From Pectinophora gossypiella (Eukaryota; Arthropoda; Insecta; Lepidoptera; Gelechiidae), in NCBI RefSeq assembly GCF_024362695.1, contig NC_065406.1, forward strand, positions 9,176,001 through 9,240,000: a stretch of 64,000 nt of DNA, written 5' to 3'. Under the pieces are notes generated by a model. It was not told the DNA's origin and did not search any database. It saw nothing but the letters and a program-made list of their open reading frames with translations. Both the position numbers and the translations under genes were made by a program. How positions within the stretch are numbered: the first letter of the stretch is position 1; each line of letters begins with the position of its first letter. Shown here one piece after another: positions 46,269-56,374 of this stretch.

Positions 46269-47784
46269 TTCGTTTCGAACACGTGTAGTGAATATTTATA
46301 CGTATAACACTTCGTTACCGTTGATTATCATGACCAAACAAGTACCCAATAAGCTATAATGTTCTTCCGATAAATAGTAATATTTGTCTACTTAATAGTT
46401 TTCCTTCCTTTCCTTTGTGGAAATACTAAGTGGGTAAATCACAGTTCGGTAGTTTCTTATGTTTTTTTGCCTATTTCCGTCTTCGTACTTATTTTATTAC
46501 AAAGTCTGTAAATAGACTATACAATCTGCCTACCCCAAAATCCCTGAATTTAGCGTTATGCTATATTATGTAATTAGGTATTTCCCATTTCTTAAAAATA
46601 AAAGTAATAAAGACTTTAGTCGGTAGATAGGTACAAAAAACAAAAAGCATCGAAAATTAATTCTCGCGTGGCTTACTTAAATTATTCAAAAAGAAGACCA
46701 AACGACTAACTTATGGGTTAAACAAATGGTCTACGAATCATCGTCACTTGTTATACAAAAAAACTAATTAAATTAAACAAATTCACTTACAATATAAGAC
46801 TAAATAATCGCGTCAGTTCTTGATAGACAGGCTATAATTGTCACTGGAGGACAAAAATCCGCATCGCATTTACGACCATGTGTCCTAGATACATTCAAAC
46901 GATGCCTGAATTGGGTCAAGTCGATCATTTCCCATGTTCGAGTGCGATATCACACTGAAAATTGCATTACCTGCCATTCGCCCAGTGCATAGAGGCACAA
47001 CCGACCTACAGCTTCGTACACAAAGCCCATAGACCACCAGTTTGAGATTTTACTGACAGATTTTGTGGGTTTCAGGGGCTTACTCATTGAGAAAATGGCC
47101 TCTAAACGCTTTTAGAGATTGATAAGTGATCATCTTCTTCTAATCCATTTATCCGCTGTTGGGATGTAGGGTTCGAATAACAGATTTCCACTCCCCAAGA
47201 TCTGTGATAAGTGATGATAATGACAAAATACTAACTCAAGCTCAAAGCACAAAGATCGCTTTAATTGGGATTCAAAGGTCTTCTCGCTTTCCGGTGATGG
47301 TTTAAATACAATCTATTTTTTGTGTCTGTTCGTCGGTCATTTATTTTATTGTCTAGTGTAGAATGCCACTAATAGACAGTTATCACTATAGAAACAATAA
47401 GTATTCTGTAAATAAAATGTCCCTTGCAAAAAATATCATCTAATCCCTTAACTCACTTTTAAGTGCCCGGGATAAGGAAAATATCTCAAGATATTTTTTT
47501 TTTAATGTTAGGTAAAACACTGGATTAATCATTTCTGGATTGTATGCAAGCGCACGAGTACCAAACTGTTTAAATCCTGTTTCAAATTATGATTGATTGT
47601 GGGGATAATACTAATGTTAATAATTTTTGTTTCAGATTTGTTCCTGTTTTGTTAAGTTTCTCAATACTCACTCAGAGATGGTAAGTGTTTAAAGTACAGT
47701 TTATCCAGTATCGAATGATAATAAAAACAGTTTTAGGCTTACTACAAACAAAACCTCACACTCCGGTATGTAACAAATTGAAAT
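46269..47784. other. No gene recognised
   Basis: AT-rich DNA except for a balanced-composition patch at 46850-47100 (CGCATCGCATTTACGACCAT, GCCATTCGCCCAGTGCATAG) that has no partner in the window and no long open frame. Confidence 0.35.
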
Positions 47785-47960
47785 TAAAAAATATCTTTAT
47801 TCAGTAGGTAACATACTTACACTTTCAATCGTCATTTTTTACATAACGAGGGTCTCAACCGCCTAAAACTACTGCAGCTATTCACAACCTGTATAGCCGG
47901 GGAAAAGAATCTGCAAGAAAAATCTCGGCACAGAGCCCTAGATGTTCTTTAAAAAAAAAC
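47785..47960 (-). repeat. LINE-J 3' end
   Basis: The minus strand reads GGGCTCTGTGCCGAGATTTT, TTCTTTTCCCCGGCTATACA, GTAGTTTTAGGCGGTTGAGA and CTGAATAAAGATATTTTTTA, closely matching 35490-35704. Confidence 0.7.
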
Positions 47961-48639
47961 AAAATATTGTTACACAATTTAGTAATTTGGCTAAGTATCT
48001 AATATCAGTTCCCAGATACTAAATAATCACTGACCTAATAACCTTTGTTTGAGTAGTGACATAAAGGTGATTCAAACAAAGATTCTATGAAAATCCTTAT
48101 TAAGTACTTTCTTGACATTACCACAGATCATACGTTAGTCATTACTTTCCACAATGGGTTTGAGAAGAACAAATTTAGATTTTATAAATTATTTTTTACT
48201 TTATCCCACCGGTAATCGAAACCCGGACTGCGTGGTCATTCAGGTCGTTAAAAACACTAACATTAGCTTAAAATCATTTGTTTTTATTAGCAGACTGTAA
48301 TGCCCCTTAATCTTCATACATTCTAATTAGGTAATATAATTATGGATTTCCGCAAATACAAAATACAAAAATATTTATTTGTCTTCCAAAAACCTTTTTC
48401 ACAAATTGTGGAAGCACACCATTTAAGCAATACATTGCTTGTGTTAGGTGGCCTCGCTCTTTCCAAGTTATTGTTTAGCAAAGTAACGGTTGATTATATT
48501 TAGTAGGCCTCAATCAAACGAGAGGGACATGGACCATGGTCCAGCTTGTTTTTAGGTTGTCAGAGGTAACAGTCAATAAAGTGCCTTAATGTATGTAGTT
48601 TATTTTCTTTTAAATTTGATAGACGAGAATGGAGAATGC

Positions 48640-48935
48640 TACACCGACAAGAGCGTGGTTCTTAAAGTAGTGATGAGCGTCGTGTTTGACCACAATCTCA
48701 CCTGATGGTAAATGGCGATGTGATCTAGGGCGCTAAGCTTACCTAGTAAATCGGACCTACTTAGTGATAAAATAAAGATAAGGGCCTGTAGAAAAACTTT
48801 TCTTTCGCTACCTAATAATGGGATACGTGCCATGGATTTCTTGGCGGGAAAACTGTTGGAAAACTCCTTACAATCAAGAGCTGAGGCGCTAATGGAAAGT
48901 TTGGAATTATATACAACTTCTCCTCCCAACAATTA
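48640..48935 (-). repeat. Dispersed repeat with an incidental 97-codon open frame
   Basis: On the minus strand, TAGATCACATCGCCATTTAC, CATCAGGTGAGATTGTGGTC and AAACACGACG is a 3' segment I know from lepidopteran retroelements. It ends at the Repeat-2 end block (AACCACGCTCTTGTCGGTGT). The open frame 48639-48932 (PLLGSERKVFLQALIFILSL) has no domain I can name and probably belongs to the repeat. Confidence 0.4.
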
Positions 48936-49223
48936 GAATTGCCGAGATATTTTGAGACATTCCCTATAAACAGTGGCGTTCAGGAGTTGAGGCCCGAAGG
49001 CGCTGCCTTTGTTCCCCACTTATTGTCCCGCCCTGAATGGAAGGAAGAACTGTATTATGACAACTTAACTGTAATATCCCTCTTTGCTTATTGTTTTGTT
49101 GATTACAATACTTTGTAATGCGTACCGTATTGCTGTGACACTGTTTCTGAAAATACAATACTGCAGTTACAATACTGTACTTGTAGATACAATATGACAC
49201 ATGCATACATAAACTCACAGCTA

Positions 49224-49292
49224 TTTCCCACCGGGATAAGCAGAGAGTATGGAATTCCATTTGCTTCGATCCGGACACACTTCAATACAATA
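49224..49292 (-). pseudogene. LINE reverse-transcriptase C-terminal tail
   Basis: The minus strand encodes VCPDRSKWNSILSAYPGGK followed by a stop, the signature end of a lepidopteran non-LTR RT ORF (VCxDRSxWxxxxSAYPxGK). Upstream frame similarity is lost within about 25 codons. It is a 5'-truncated remnant. Confidence 0.62.
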
Positions 49293-49327
49293 TAAACCTA
49301 GTTTTTGTAAATAAATAAGGACCTTAT

Positions 49328-49472
49328 TGACCGAAAAATTAAGATGATCCCGTTTTGGTACGTTAGGCCGTTGGTTCCGGCTGTTAGCCGTAAAACACAC
49401 CTCTACCGCGTAGCGTAGTGGAGAGTATGCTCCATACTGACTGACGGCAGGCGTGTGTCCTGGGACGAATAA
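49328..49472 (+). repeat. SINE-B 3' half
   Basis: GACCGAAAAATTAAGATGAT, CGTTAGGCCGTTGGTTCCGG, TGTTAGCCGTAAAACACACC and GTGGAGAGTATGCTCCATAC followed by GTGTGTCCTGGGACGAATAA match SINE-B with substitutions. Confidence 0.6.
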
Positions 49473-49689
49473 CGAATGCATAAATAAGGAATCCAAAAAA
49501 TTGTGTTATAACAAGAAGATTGTGGGTAAAATAGTTAGGAACTCCATGATCAAATTAATTAGACACTGGATTCGCAAGTGGACCTTTGAGTTTTGCTTAA
49601 AACCCAGAAAATAACCTGAAAAACCCAAATATACTTTTCTAATGGGTCAAATATTTATAAACTAAATCGGCGTACAGAAGAAAAGTCCA

Positions 49690-49960
49690 CTATAACCTTT
49701 ACAGAAGTAGACGCGAGAAGCGGAACATTACAAGCGGAAGTTGGTCGTAGACACGCGCACGACCGCGACGGTCCGTGGGGCGGACTTCCGTTCTCCGTCA
49801 ATATTTGCCGTCTGCCGATCTGCCGGCGACACTTGTTGCACTGCACCCAATATTCACGGATTTCACGGACTTTTCACACCGATTGCCACGGATTTCCCAT
49901 TTGTTTTCGGTCTCTCAGAGATGAATGGGCCGCGCGTGCGAATGATGAGTTCCGAATTTA
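49690..49960. promoter_or_regulatory. CpG-rich patch, possible promoter or 5' exon
   Basis: This 270-bp stretch is far richer in CpG than its surroundings (AGACACGCGCACGACCGCGA, GGGCGGACTTCCGTTCTCCG, GGGCCGCGCGTGCGAATGAT). Open frames of 60-75 codons exist on both strands but none has a recognisable domain. On the minus strand TGGGTGCAGTGCAAC resembles an arthropod initiator (TCAGT-like). A promoter is one reading; a GC-rich transposon fragment is the alternative. Confidence 0.3.
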
Positions 49961-50078
49961 AATAGCGAAATATGAAATTCAATTTGCGCCGTTATATTAT
50001 ATTTTTAATCTAGAACAGAATGAAAGATCATCGAATGTTATCGTGGGTGCTGACTAAGGTATCACGGGATAGAAAGAT

Positions 50079-50396
50079 CTTCTTCTACTATCGTGTAGGA
50101 TGTGAGGTGAATTACCAACCTCATCAACCCTGGTGTCAGGGTTATTATAGAGCCGCCAAAGGCCCCTGACATGACTCATAAGACGACTACATACTTATAT
50201 TATCAGGAAGTAGTAACCGGGACCAACGGCTTAACGTGCCTTCCGAAGCACGGATCATCTTACTTTCTTGGACAATCAAGTGATCAGCCTGTAATGTCCT
50301 AAACAAAGCGATTTTTGTGATATGTCCCCACCGGGATTCGAACCCGGGACCTCCGGATCGTGAGCCCAACGCTCAACCACTGTACCACGGAGGCCG
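50079..50396 (-). repeat. SINE-A, full length
   Basis: The minus strand begins CGGCCTCCGTGGTACAGTGG with B-box GGGTTCGAATCCCGGTGGGG and ends CATCCTACACGATAGTAGAA. The head abuts a TTAGG run on its outer side. Confidence 0.82.
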
Positions 50397-50415
50397 TTAG
50401 GTTAGGTTAGGTTAG
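50397..50415 (+). repeat. Short TTAGG array
   Basis: TTAGGTTAGGTTAGGTTAG is nearly four units of TTAGG, the arthropod telomere repeat, in an interstitial position at the 5' border of a SINE-A. Confidence 0.75.
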
Positions 50416-50841
50416 ATGAAGGTTAGTTTGTCTAAGATTAGCATTGTCGCCCTTAGGAACTAGCCTATCCTTTCTGAGAGACACAAGAATATATTCTAAT
50501 AACTAGACATAAAGATAAAGTTTTCGCGTAGGCAAACGACCATCTTAATTTTGACACTTTTAGTTGTGGAAATTTACTACCGCCCTTTAACTTGTATTGT
50601 TCGAATACATTTGTCTGAACTCTTATCAGAAAATTTATAGCGGCGTACGAATTCGTGAGCCACAAACTTTTATCAAACGGGCTCATGTCTTTTGCGAGAT
50701 ACATGATAAACTCTCCCTTGTTACCTTTCACTAAGCCTATTGACCGATGTAACCGATCTGAGGCTAAATACCTACCTAACTCAGTCGCATCGCATCTACG
50801 TATTTGTTTTTTAGGGCTAGTATGTAACACTGGTTTTCGCA

Positions 50842-51245
50842 ATTGTTTTCGAATTCATGTCAGAAATGATTGTCACGTGCTATGGTGAAGAAAACCATCG
50901 TGGGAATGCCCACATTCCCAAAAAAAATATTTCGGAGGTATTAGTGGAGTCAATGAAGGGATTTACTTCTAACTTGCCAGGGACAGGTCCGATTGATGAC
51001 TTTTTCTTTTGTAGGGGTAGTTTTTTTGATTCAATATCAAAAACATCTTGAGTGGTGCAAATAAATATTTCGATCAAAATCGGACTTGTCCCTGGCAAAT
51101 TAGAAGTTAGTTAGGAAGCTCCAGCTTTGGTTTCCTTTCGAAAGTTTGATATGCAGTTGCTTCTTTAAAAAGACGGACATGTCATATCTTCAGGTTATGT
51201 AAGCGGACTTTGTGAAAATGGGATATCTAACGCTAGGGAGATGAT
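50842..51245 (+). repeat. SINE-C split by a palindromic insertion
   Basis: The first part (TTTTCGAATTCATGTCAGAA, ATTGTCACGTGCTATGGTGA, GGAATGCCCACATTCCCAAA, TTCGGAGGTATTAGTG) and the second part (GTTGCTTCTTTAAAAAGACG, GACATGTCATATCTTCAGGT, ATCTAACGCTAGGGAGATGA) are consecutive in intact SINE-C. They are separated by the hairpin element 50965-51107. Confidence 0.68.
50965..51107. mobile_element. About 143-bp palindromic MITE inside SINE-C
   Basis: ACTTCTAACTTGCCAGGGAC with AGGTCCGATT on the left pairs with AATCGGACTTGTCCCTGGCA and AATTAGAAGT on the right, 30-bp arms with two mismatches. The centre is short and has no coding capacity. The ends do not match MITE-M or the Tc1 element. Confidence 0.72.
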
Positions 51246-51975
51246 GAAGATGAGTATACACCAGTGTTCTTCTTCCTTCATGCTGTATAGTTATCGTGAT
51301 AAATAAATAAGGTTCTAGTTAGGGTAGCTAGCCTGATGCAGTTTTCTTGCGTGTTTGTTTTACATAAATAATCCAATAAATAACATAAAGTATACCTAAG
51401 TATTTTGTCGGAGGTAACCATAGCCTACCTAAGTGGAATAACTGTATTAAAAACGTTCAAAAATAACATATCTATTTATAGAACACTGTGATCAACAATT
51501 CTATTGTTAGATAAGTCCTTATCTGCAAAAAGTAACACGATCCTGAATATAAAACCTTCAACAGCATAATAACACGTGAAGGGCTATTTATTCTTGAGCT
51601 AAAGCATCCTTTGAAAATAGATAGAGATAGCACTGATTGATGTATTACCTAGTACGTCAGCCACACAATACCTTCACATTGTTCTTTTGGTTATATTTGA
51701 TATAAGAGCACAATGGCCAGAAATCTAAATACATTAAGTATAAATACTTTCACCCGGGTAACGTAGCAACGGGCCTCTTGTTAGGTGCTCTTTTGCCGCA
51801 CAAGGTTTACATGAAAAAATAATTAGTATGGCGGCGTTATTCTAAGCAGGTATTCCTTACACAAAAGGCTATTTTAATCTCAATAGGTACAATATGTACT
51901 ATTCCATGCATGGGTGGAGACGAAAGGAAAATCTTGGATTTTTCCGTGCTGTTCATTACATACGATGTATTCTTA

Positions 51976-52072
51976 ACAGGTGCGCGTGTATGAAACGATT
52001 GATGAATGTAGAGGAAGCATAACAAGTGTATCGGGATCGAAGCATGGAATTCCATACTCTTCTTACCTTGGC
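51976..52072 (+). pseudogene. LINE reverse-transcriptase C-terminal tail
   Basis: CACMKRLMNVEEA, a stop, then QVYRDRSMEFHT matches the RACMxRxMxVxEAxxVCxDRSxW segment of non-LTR RT ORFs, as at 8272 and 49224. The stop codon and the missing upstream domain mark it as a dead remnant. Confidence 0.58.
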
Positions 52073-52175
52073 GGGAAATAGTTGCATGTTGTATGTTTTT
52101 TACATCGTGCTTGAACGTAGTAAAATTTGAGGGAACTGTAATTAAACATTTTTCCAAGTGATATAATAGCCTACA

Positions 52176-52350
52176 TTTTTTTTGACGTGACTTATTGTAG
52201 ATTTTCCGTAGATAGAATTAACTACTTGGCCGGACAAATGGGGAGCGCTGAAGGCTCTCACCCGATACAACGTTTAAGACAAGAGGCCTGAGGGTGCCCA
52301 GTTGGGCGCGAACCTCAGCTCAGGGCGTCGTCTGAGAGGAAAAATATTTA
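52176..52350 (+). repeat. Repeat-1 copy
   Basis: It starts TTTTTTTGACGTGACTTATT and continues ACTTGGCCGGACAAATGGGG, GGCTCTCACCCGATACAACG, GGCCTGAGGGTGCCCAGTTG and GGGCGTCGTCTGAGAGGAAA. It is close to 6553-6775. Confidence 0.68.
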
Positions 52351-52371
52351 AAACATCCTGTACGTACATGT

Positions 52372-52437
52372 CCGGGTTGTAAGTGACATCGTAACGATAT
52401 ACTGAGGGGGATGATTCGGCTCACGATTCAGAGGTAA
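52372..52437 (+). repeat. MITE-M left end
   Basis: TCCGGGTTGTAAGTGACATC, GTAACGATATACTGAGGGGG and ATGATTCGGCTCACGATTCA matches the first 60 bp of MITE-M, then stops at an A-rich run. Confidence 0.6.
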
Positions 52438-52802
52438 AAAAAAATAAAAAAATACGTATATAATAATGTCGTACTTATGTCAATTGTGGAAGCCACATTC
52501 TTGCATTCAGAATGATTTCCTTGTGACGGGAATACAATCGAATGACCACTTCCGGTTCCTTTCGTTTTAATAAGGATAATTGCTTTCTTATCTTCATCGA
52601 ATATCGATATGCTCAATATTTTATGTACACAAATGTGACGATAGTGATGATCTCCGACCGATTTCGGCCATGGCGACCGCTTCGACTAAACGGAAACGGT
52701 CAGGTACGAAGGATATATTAAATGTACTTCATATTAGAATAGGGTCCTGGAATCTCAATACCGATTACGTGGCCGAATGATTCTACTTAATTAGGTACTA
52801 AA

Positions 52803-52985
52803 TGTTTAAATTCAAATTCAAACTCAAAAATGTTTTTTATTTAGTAGGCAGCATAGTCACTTTGAATCGTAAGCTGTACAGCCGGGGATAGAAGCAGCAA
52901 AAACCTCGGCACAGGGCCGACATGTAAAATATTGTTACACAATTTAGTAATTTGGCTGCCTAATGTCAGTTCCTAGGCAGTTAAT
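52803..52985 (-). repeat. LINE-J 3' end
   Basis: The minus strand carries ATTACTAAATTGTGTAACAA, CGGCCCTGTGCCGAGGTTTT, GCTTCTATCCCCGGCTGTAC and TTTTTGAGTTTGAATTTGAA. It is a third LINE-J end with the repeated GAATTT tail and a small internal deletion. Confidence 0.7.
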
Positions 52986-53750
52986 CCCAATAAATACCTA
53001 CCTACATTTATAACTCAAGTGGGACTATTTATTATTTCTTGCAACAGGACTTTCAAACCCAATTTTAGTTTTGCTGGTCACGCGCCCATGCAAGGGCCCA
53101 GGCGAACATTGGCTATGGGTGTCGCTGTCGACTGATACTTCCTAATATAGTCCTCCTAGACATCTTCATCAGAAATAGATGTTGCTACATACACTTAGCG
53201 CATTGTTCTCTTTATTTACCCCGCTCGGATTCAGAGTTAAATATGTGTCTCATTGCCTGGCAGATGGTCTCGTAAAATTAAACTAGGGTCTGCCCTGGTT
53301 AGTACCATGCAGCACGTGGATGGTTATTCAAACAAGACACAAACACAACTGTATTAACTGCATACATCTAGTACTACTCATTGCATTTAAATAGGGTAGT
53401 TCTCTAGTTTTATCATTTTATTGGCATGGCATTTTGCCGCTTGTATGAAAGCGCATAATGTGGTCGTATGCTCAACAGCGGACTACTAAATACTTGATGC
53501 ATAGTTAGATTCCTCATCTTGATACTTTTTTTATTACTTCCGTTTTCTAATAGAAAAATGGACACTTGTCCGTGTGATAAGTTTGTGGACACTAAATGGG
53601 AAGCAATTATTGGCTCATAAATATTATCGTTTCTTGATCTCTTGGTCAACACGCCGAGTGACCGGGCATTCTGTCAGAACCGGCGGCCACCTTTAAATGT
53701 TATTTTATTTTTAAAATACGTTGGGAGCAATTGTCTAGTGACAGGCACTA

Positions 53751-54092
53751 GGCGGCTTTCGGAGGCATGACACCTAACCTGTATTGGGTTGGTTTTCCCT
53801 TTACGGGTTGGAAGGTTAGACAGGCAGTCGCTTCTGTGTGTAATTTTGATGTGTAATTTTAATTTTACTTTATTTTTAAATACTTAAGTACCCTTAATTG
53901 TATAAGTTATGTACGCCGTAATTGTCATATATATTAGTCACAATACCGTAACCTTATAAATGTAAAATGTTTTAATATATGTGATGTGGTTGTACTTTAT
54001 AAATAAATAAATAAATAAACCGGACCTGTCAAATCTTCAGGTTACGTAAGCTAACCCTGTGAAAAACGGGATAATTCTAAGGAGATGACTAG
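53751..54092 (+). repeat. SINE-C split by a LINE-type 3' end
   Basis: SINE-C sequence (GGCATGACACCTAACCTGTA, GGGTTGGTTTTCCCTTTACG, GCAGTCGCTTCTGTG) stops at about 53837 and resumes at 54019 (CCGGACCTGTCAAATCTTCA, GTGAAAAACGGGATAATTCT). The 180-bp insert ends in (AATA)n, as a retrotransposed 3' end would. Confidence 0.65.
53838..54018 (+). repeat. Retroelement 3' end inserted in SINE-C
   Basis: The insert reads from TGTAATTTTGATGTGTAATT to TTGTACTTTATAAATAAATA and ends in five AAAT units. The tandem tail and position inside a SINE-C point to a 5'-truncated non-LTR insertion. A duplicated TGTGTAATTTT string at its start may be part of a target duplication. Confidence 0.5.
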
Positions 54093-54365
54093 CGCCATTC
54101 GCTCCAATTCCACTCAAGGGGAGGCGTCTGATCGGTGATTTAGTCAGTTTCCAGTTATTGGTGATTTGAAGTCAAGCGATATTAGACGAGCCACTGCAAT
54201 ACAATGGATCATTCGTATTGTGAGTCGATCGGTTGTTGTTGCATATTCATGCGTGTTTGATGAACTTATGCATCCGTGGACTTGAATGCATTGTATATTG
54301 TCTGCAAATGTTAATTATGGACTTTCCAAACTACGTTCCTCAAAAGCAATATATAGGCATGGTAT

Positions 54366-54405
54366 GAATCATCCCCCTCAGTATTCGTTACGATGTCACT
54401 AACAT
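54366..54405 (+). repeat. MITE-M right end
   Basis: AATCATCCCCCTCAGTATTC and GTTACGATGTCACTAACA is the right terminal 38 bp of MITE-M without the final CCCTG. Confidence 0.6.
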
Positions 54406-54451
54406 TTCCTTGATGATGGATAACAGACATATGCATGATTTATCTTTGTAA

Positions 54452-54780
54452 CGGCCTCCGTGGTCCAGTGGTTCGAGCGTTGGGCTCACGAGCCGGAGGT
54501 CCCGGGTTCGATTCCCGGTGGGGACATATCACAAAAAAAAATACTTTGTGGTCCCTAGTTTGGTTAGGACATTACAGGCTGATCACCAGATTGTCCGAAA
54601 GTAAGATGATCCGCGCTTCGGAAGGCACGTTAAGCCGTTGGTCCCGGTTACTACTTACTGGTGTAAGTTAGTAGTCGTTACATGAGCCATGTCAGGGGCC
54701 TTTGGCCTCAATAGTAACCCTGACACCAGGGTTGATGGGTTGGTAATCCACTTCACAATCCACACGATAGAAGAAGAAGA
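54452..54780 (+). repeat. SINE-A, full length
   Basis: CGGCCTCCGTGGTCCAGTGG, B-box GGGTTCGATTCCCGGTGGGG, tail CTTCACAATCCACACGATAG and AAGAAGAAG. ATCTTTGT flanks the copy on both sides (54442-54449 and about 54780-54787), fitting a target duplication. Confidence 0.85.
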
Positions 54781-55004
54781 TCTTTGTTTTTGGATATAAA
54801 TAATTACCGTTTTTATCCCACCCAGACACAATTACATGTTCCATCCATTATTATTCTGACCAAAATAAAGAGAAGCAATATGGGTAGGAACGTTATACAT
54901 AATATGAGTCAAATATCAAGCAACAATTATATTTATATATGCTGCTACCTTTACATTGTATTTTGGAATAATTATATACTTACCCGAGTACGTCTTCTTC
55001 TTAT

Positions 55005-55170
55005 CGTGTGGTTTCCCTCTTGTCTTCCGCCTCGCAGTACTCTGTATGACGCGAGTGGGATGGCGCCCAGAGTAGTCTATTTCAAAGCCGTACAAGGACT
55101 CCTGACCTCCGTCTCTGAATAGTACTGACAGTTACTGCTACCCTCTATCAGGTTCCAGATTACAGGGTAA
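55005..55170 (+). repeat. Repeat-2 middle section
   Basis: TTTCCCTCTTGTCTTCCGCC, CGCAGTACTCTGTATGACGC, AGAGTAGTCTATTTCAAAGC and CTGACAGTTACTGCTACCCT match the first half of the longest Repeat-2 copy. Confidence 0.62.
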
Positions 55171-55490
55171 CCTTCATTTATTTTTTAGTATTTTTTGTTA
55201 AATTTTAGCACACTGTTTGGAGAATATCTGTTTCGATCTCTTTTTTGTCACGGTAAATACTAGTTAACAACGACAACGTAAACGCTACATCTTATCCACT
55301 GCTAAAATGTTTTTACCTTTCGTTTTTCAAAGTTATGTTCATATTTGATCGTCTGGTGGCATCGATGGTAAATGACGATTGCTGTAATTGTTTAAAATCT
55401 CTGTAACATTTTGTGTGATGCTCTGTCGCGGAGCCACCACCTCCAATTCAGTTGAAAACGATATAGATTACTGTACGTACCATGTACATA

Positions 55491-56063
55491 GTGTACGTGA
55501 AAAGATTTTATGTGTACGTGCTATAATTAGAAAGAAAACAACAAATTAAAGTGGCTTCGCTGGAGAGCATACTCCCCAGCGGAGCCACTCAGTTTGCATA
55601 CTTCGAGATGTTTTCTTCCTGTAAATTGACGTATAGTTTGATGTACGTACTACGTACATAGTGTACGTGAAAAGATTTTATGTGTACGTGCTATAATTAG
55701 AAAGAAAACAACAAATTAAAGTGGCTTCGCTGGAGAGCATACTCCCCAGCGGAGCCACTCAGTTTGCATACTTCGAGATGTTTTCTTCCTTTAAATTGAA
55801 GTATAGTTTGATGTACGTACTACGTACATAGTGTACGTGAAAAGATTTTATGTGTACGTGCTATAATTAGAAAGAAAACAACAAATTAAAGTGGCTTCGC
55901 TGGAGAGCATACTCCCCAGCGGAGCCACTCAATTTGCATACTTCGAGATGTTTTCTTCCTGTAAATTGTAGTATAGTTTGATGTACGTACTACGTACATA
56001 GTGTACGTGAAAAGATTTTATGTGTACGTGCTATAATTAGAAAGAAAACAACAAATTAAAGTG
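55491..56063 (+). repeat. Left-arm tandem array: three 170-bp units and a part
   Basis: The phrase GTGTACGTGAAAAGATTTTA starts at 55491, 55661, 55831 and 56001, exactly 170 bases apart each time. The last unit breaks off at AAATTAAAGTG (56063). Each full unit contains a 12-of-13-bp hairpin (GTGGCTTCGCTGG with CCAGCGGAGCCAC). The junctions differ slightly: TTGACGTATAG, TTGAAGTATAG and TTGTAGTATAG from outside to inside. Confidence 0.93.
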
Positions 56064-56374
56064 TATATGACGGCATGAACAAAACGTGAAGCGCTGAAGA
56101 TTTTAAGAAACAATCTCCTTGCGAGAACTTTTTATCTATGCACAAACTACTAAGAGAACCTATTCTAGACGAACGTCTCTCATACAAAACAAAGAGCCTC
56201 AGAATTTAGAGTATGACACTTGATTTGACATTATAAAATTATATTGCCACACGCAAAAATAATTGTGGGGTTGCCATAGTAATGATATGGCACGGCGTGG
56301 CAGTAGTGATAGCTTTAAATTATTTAGATTACTTTAAATTTTGATGACAAGGTTTATAAAAAAAAGACTGCAGT

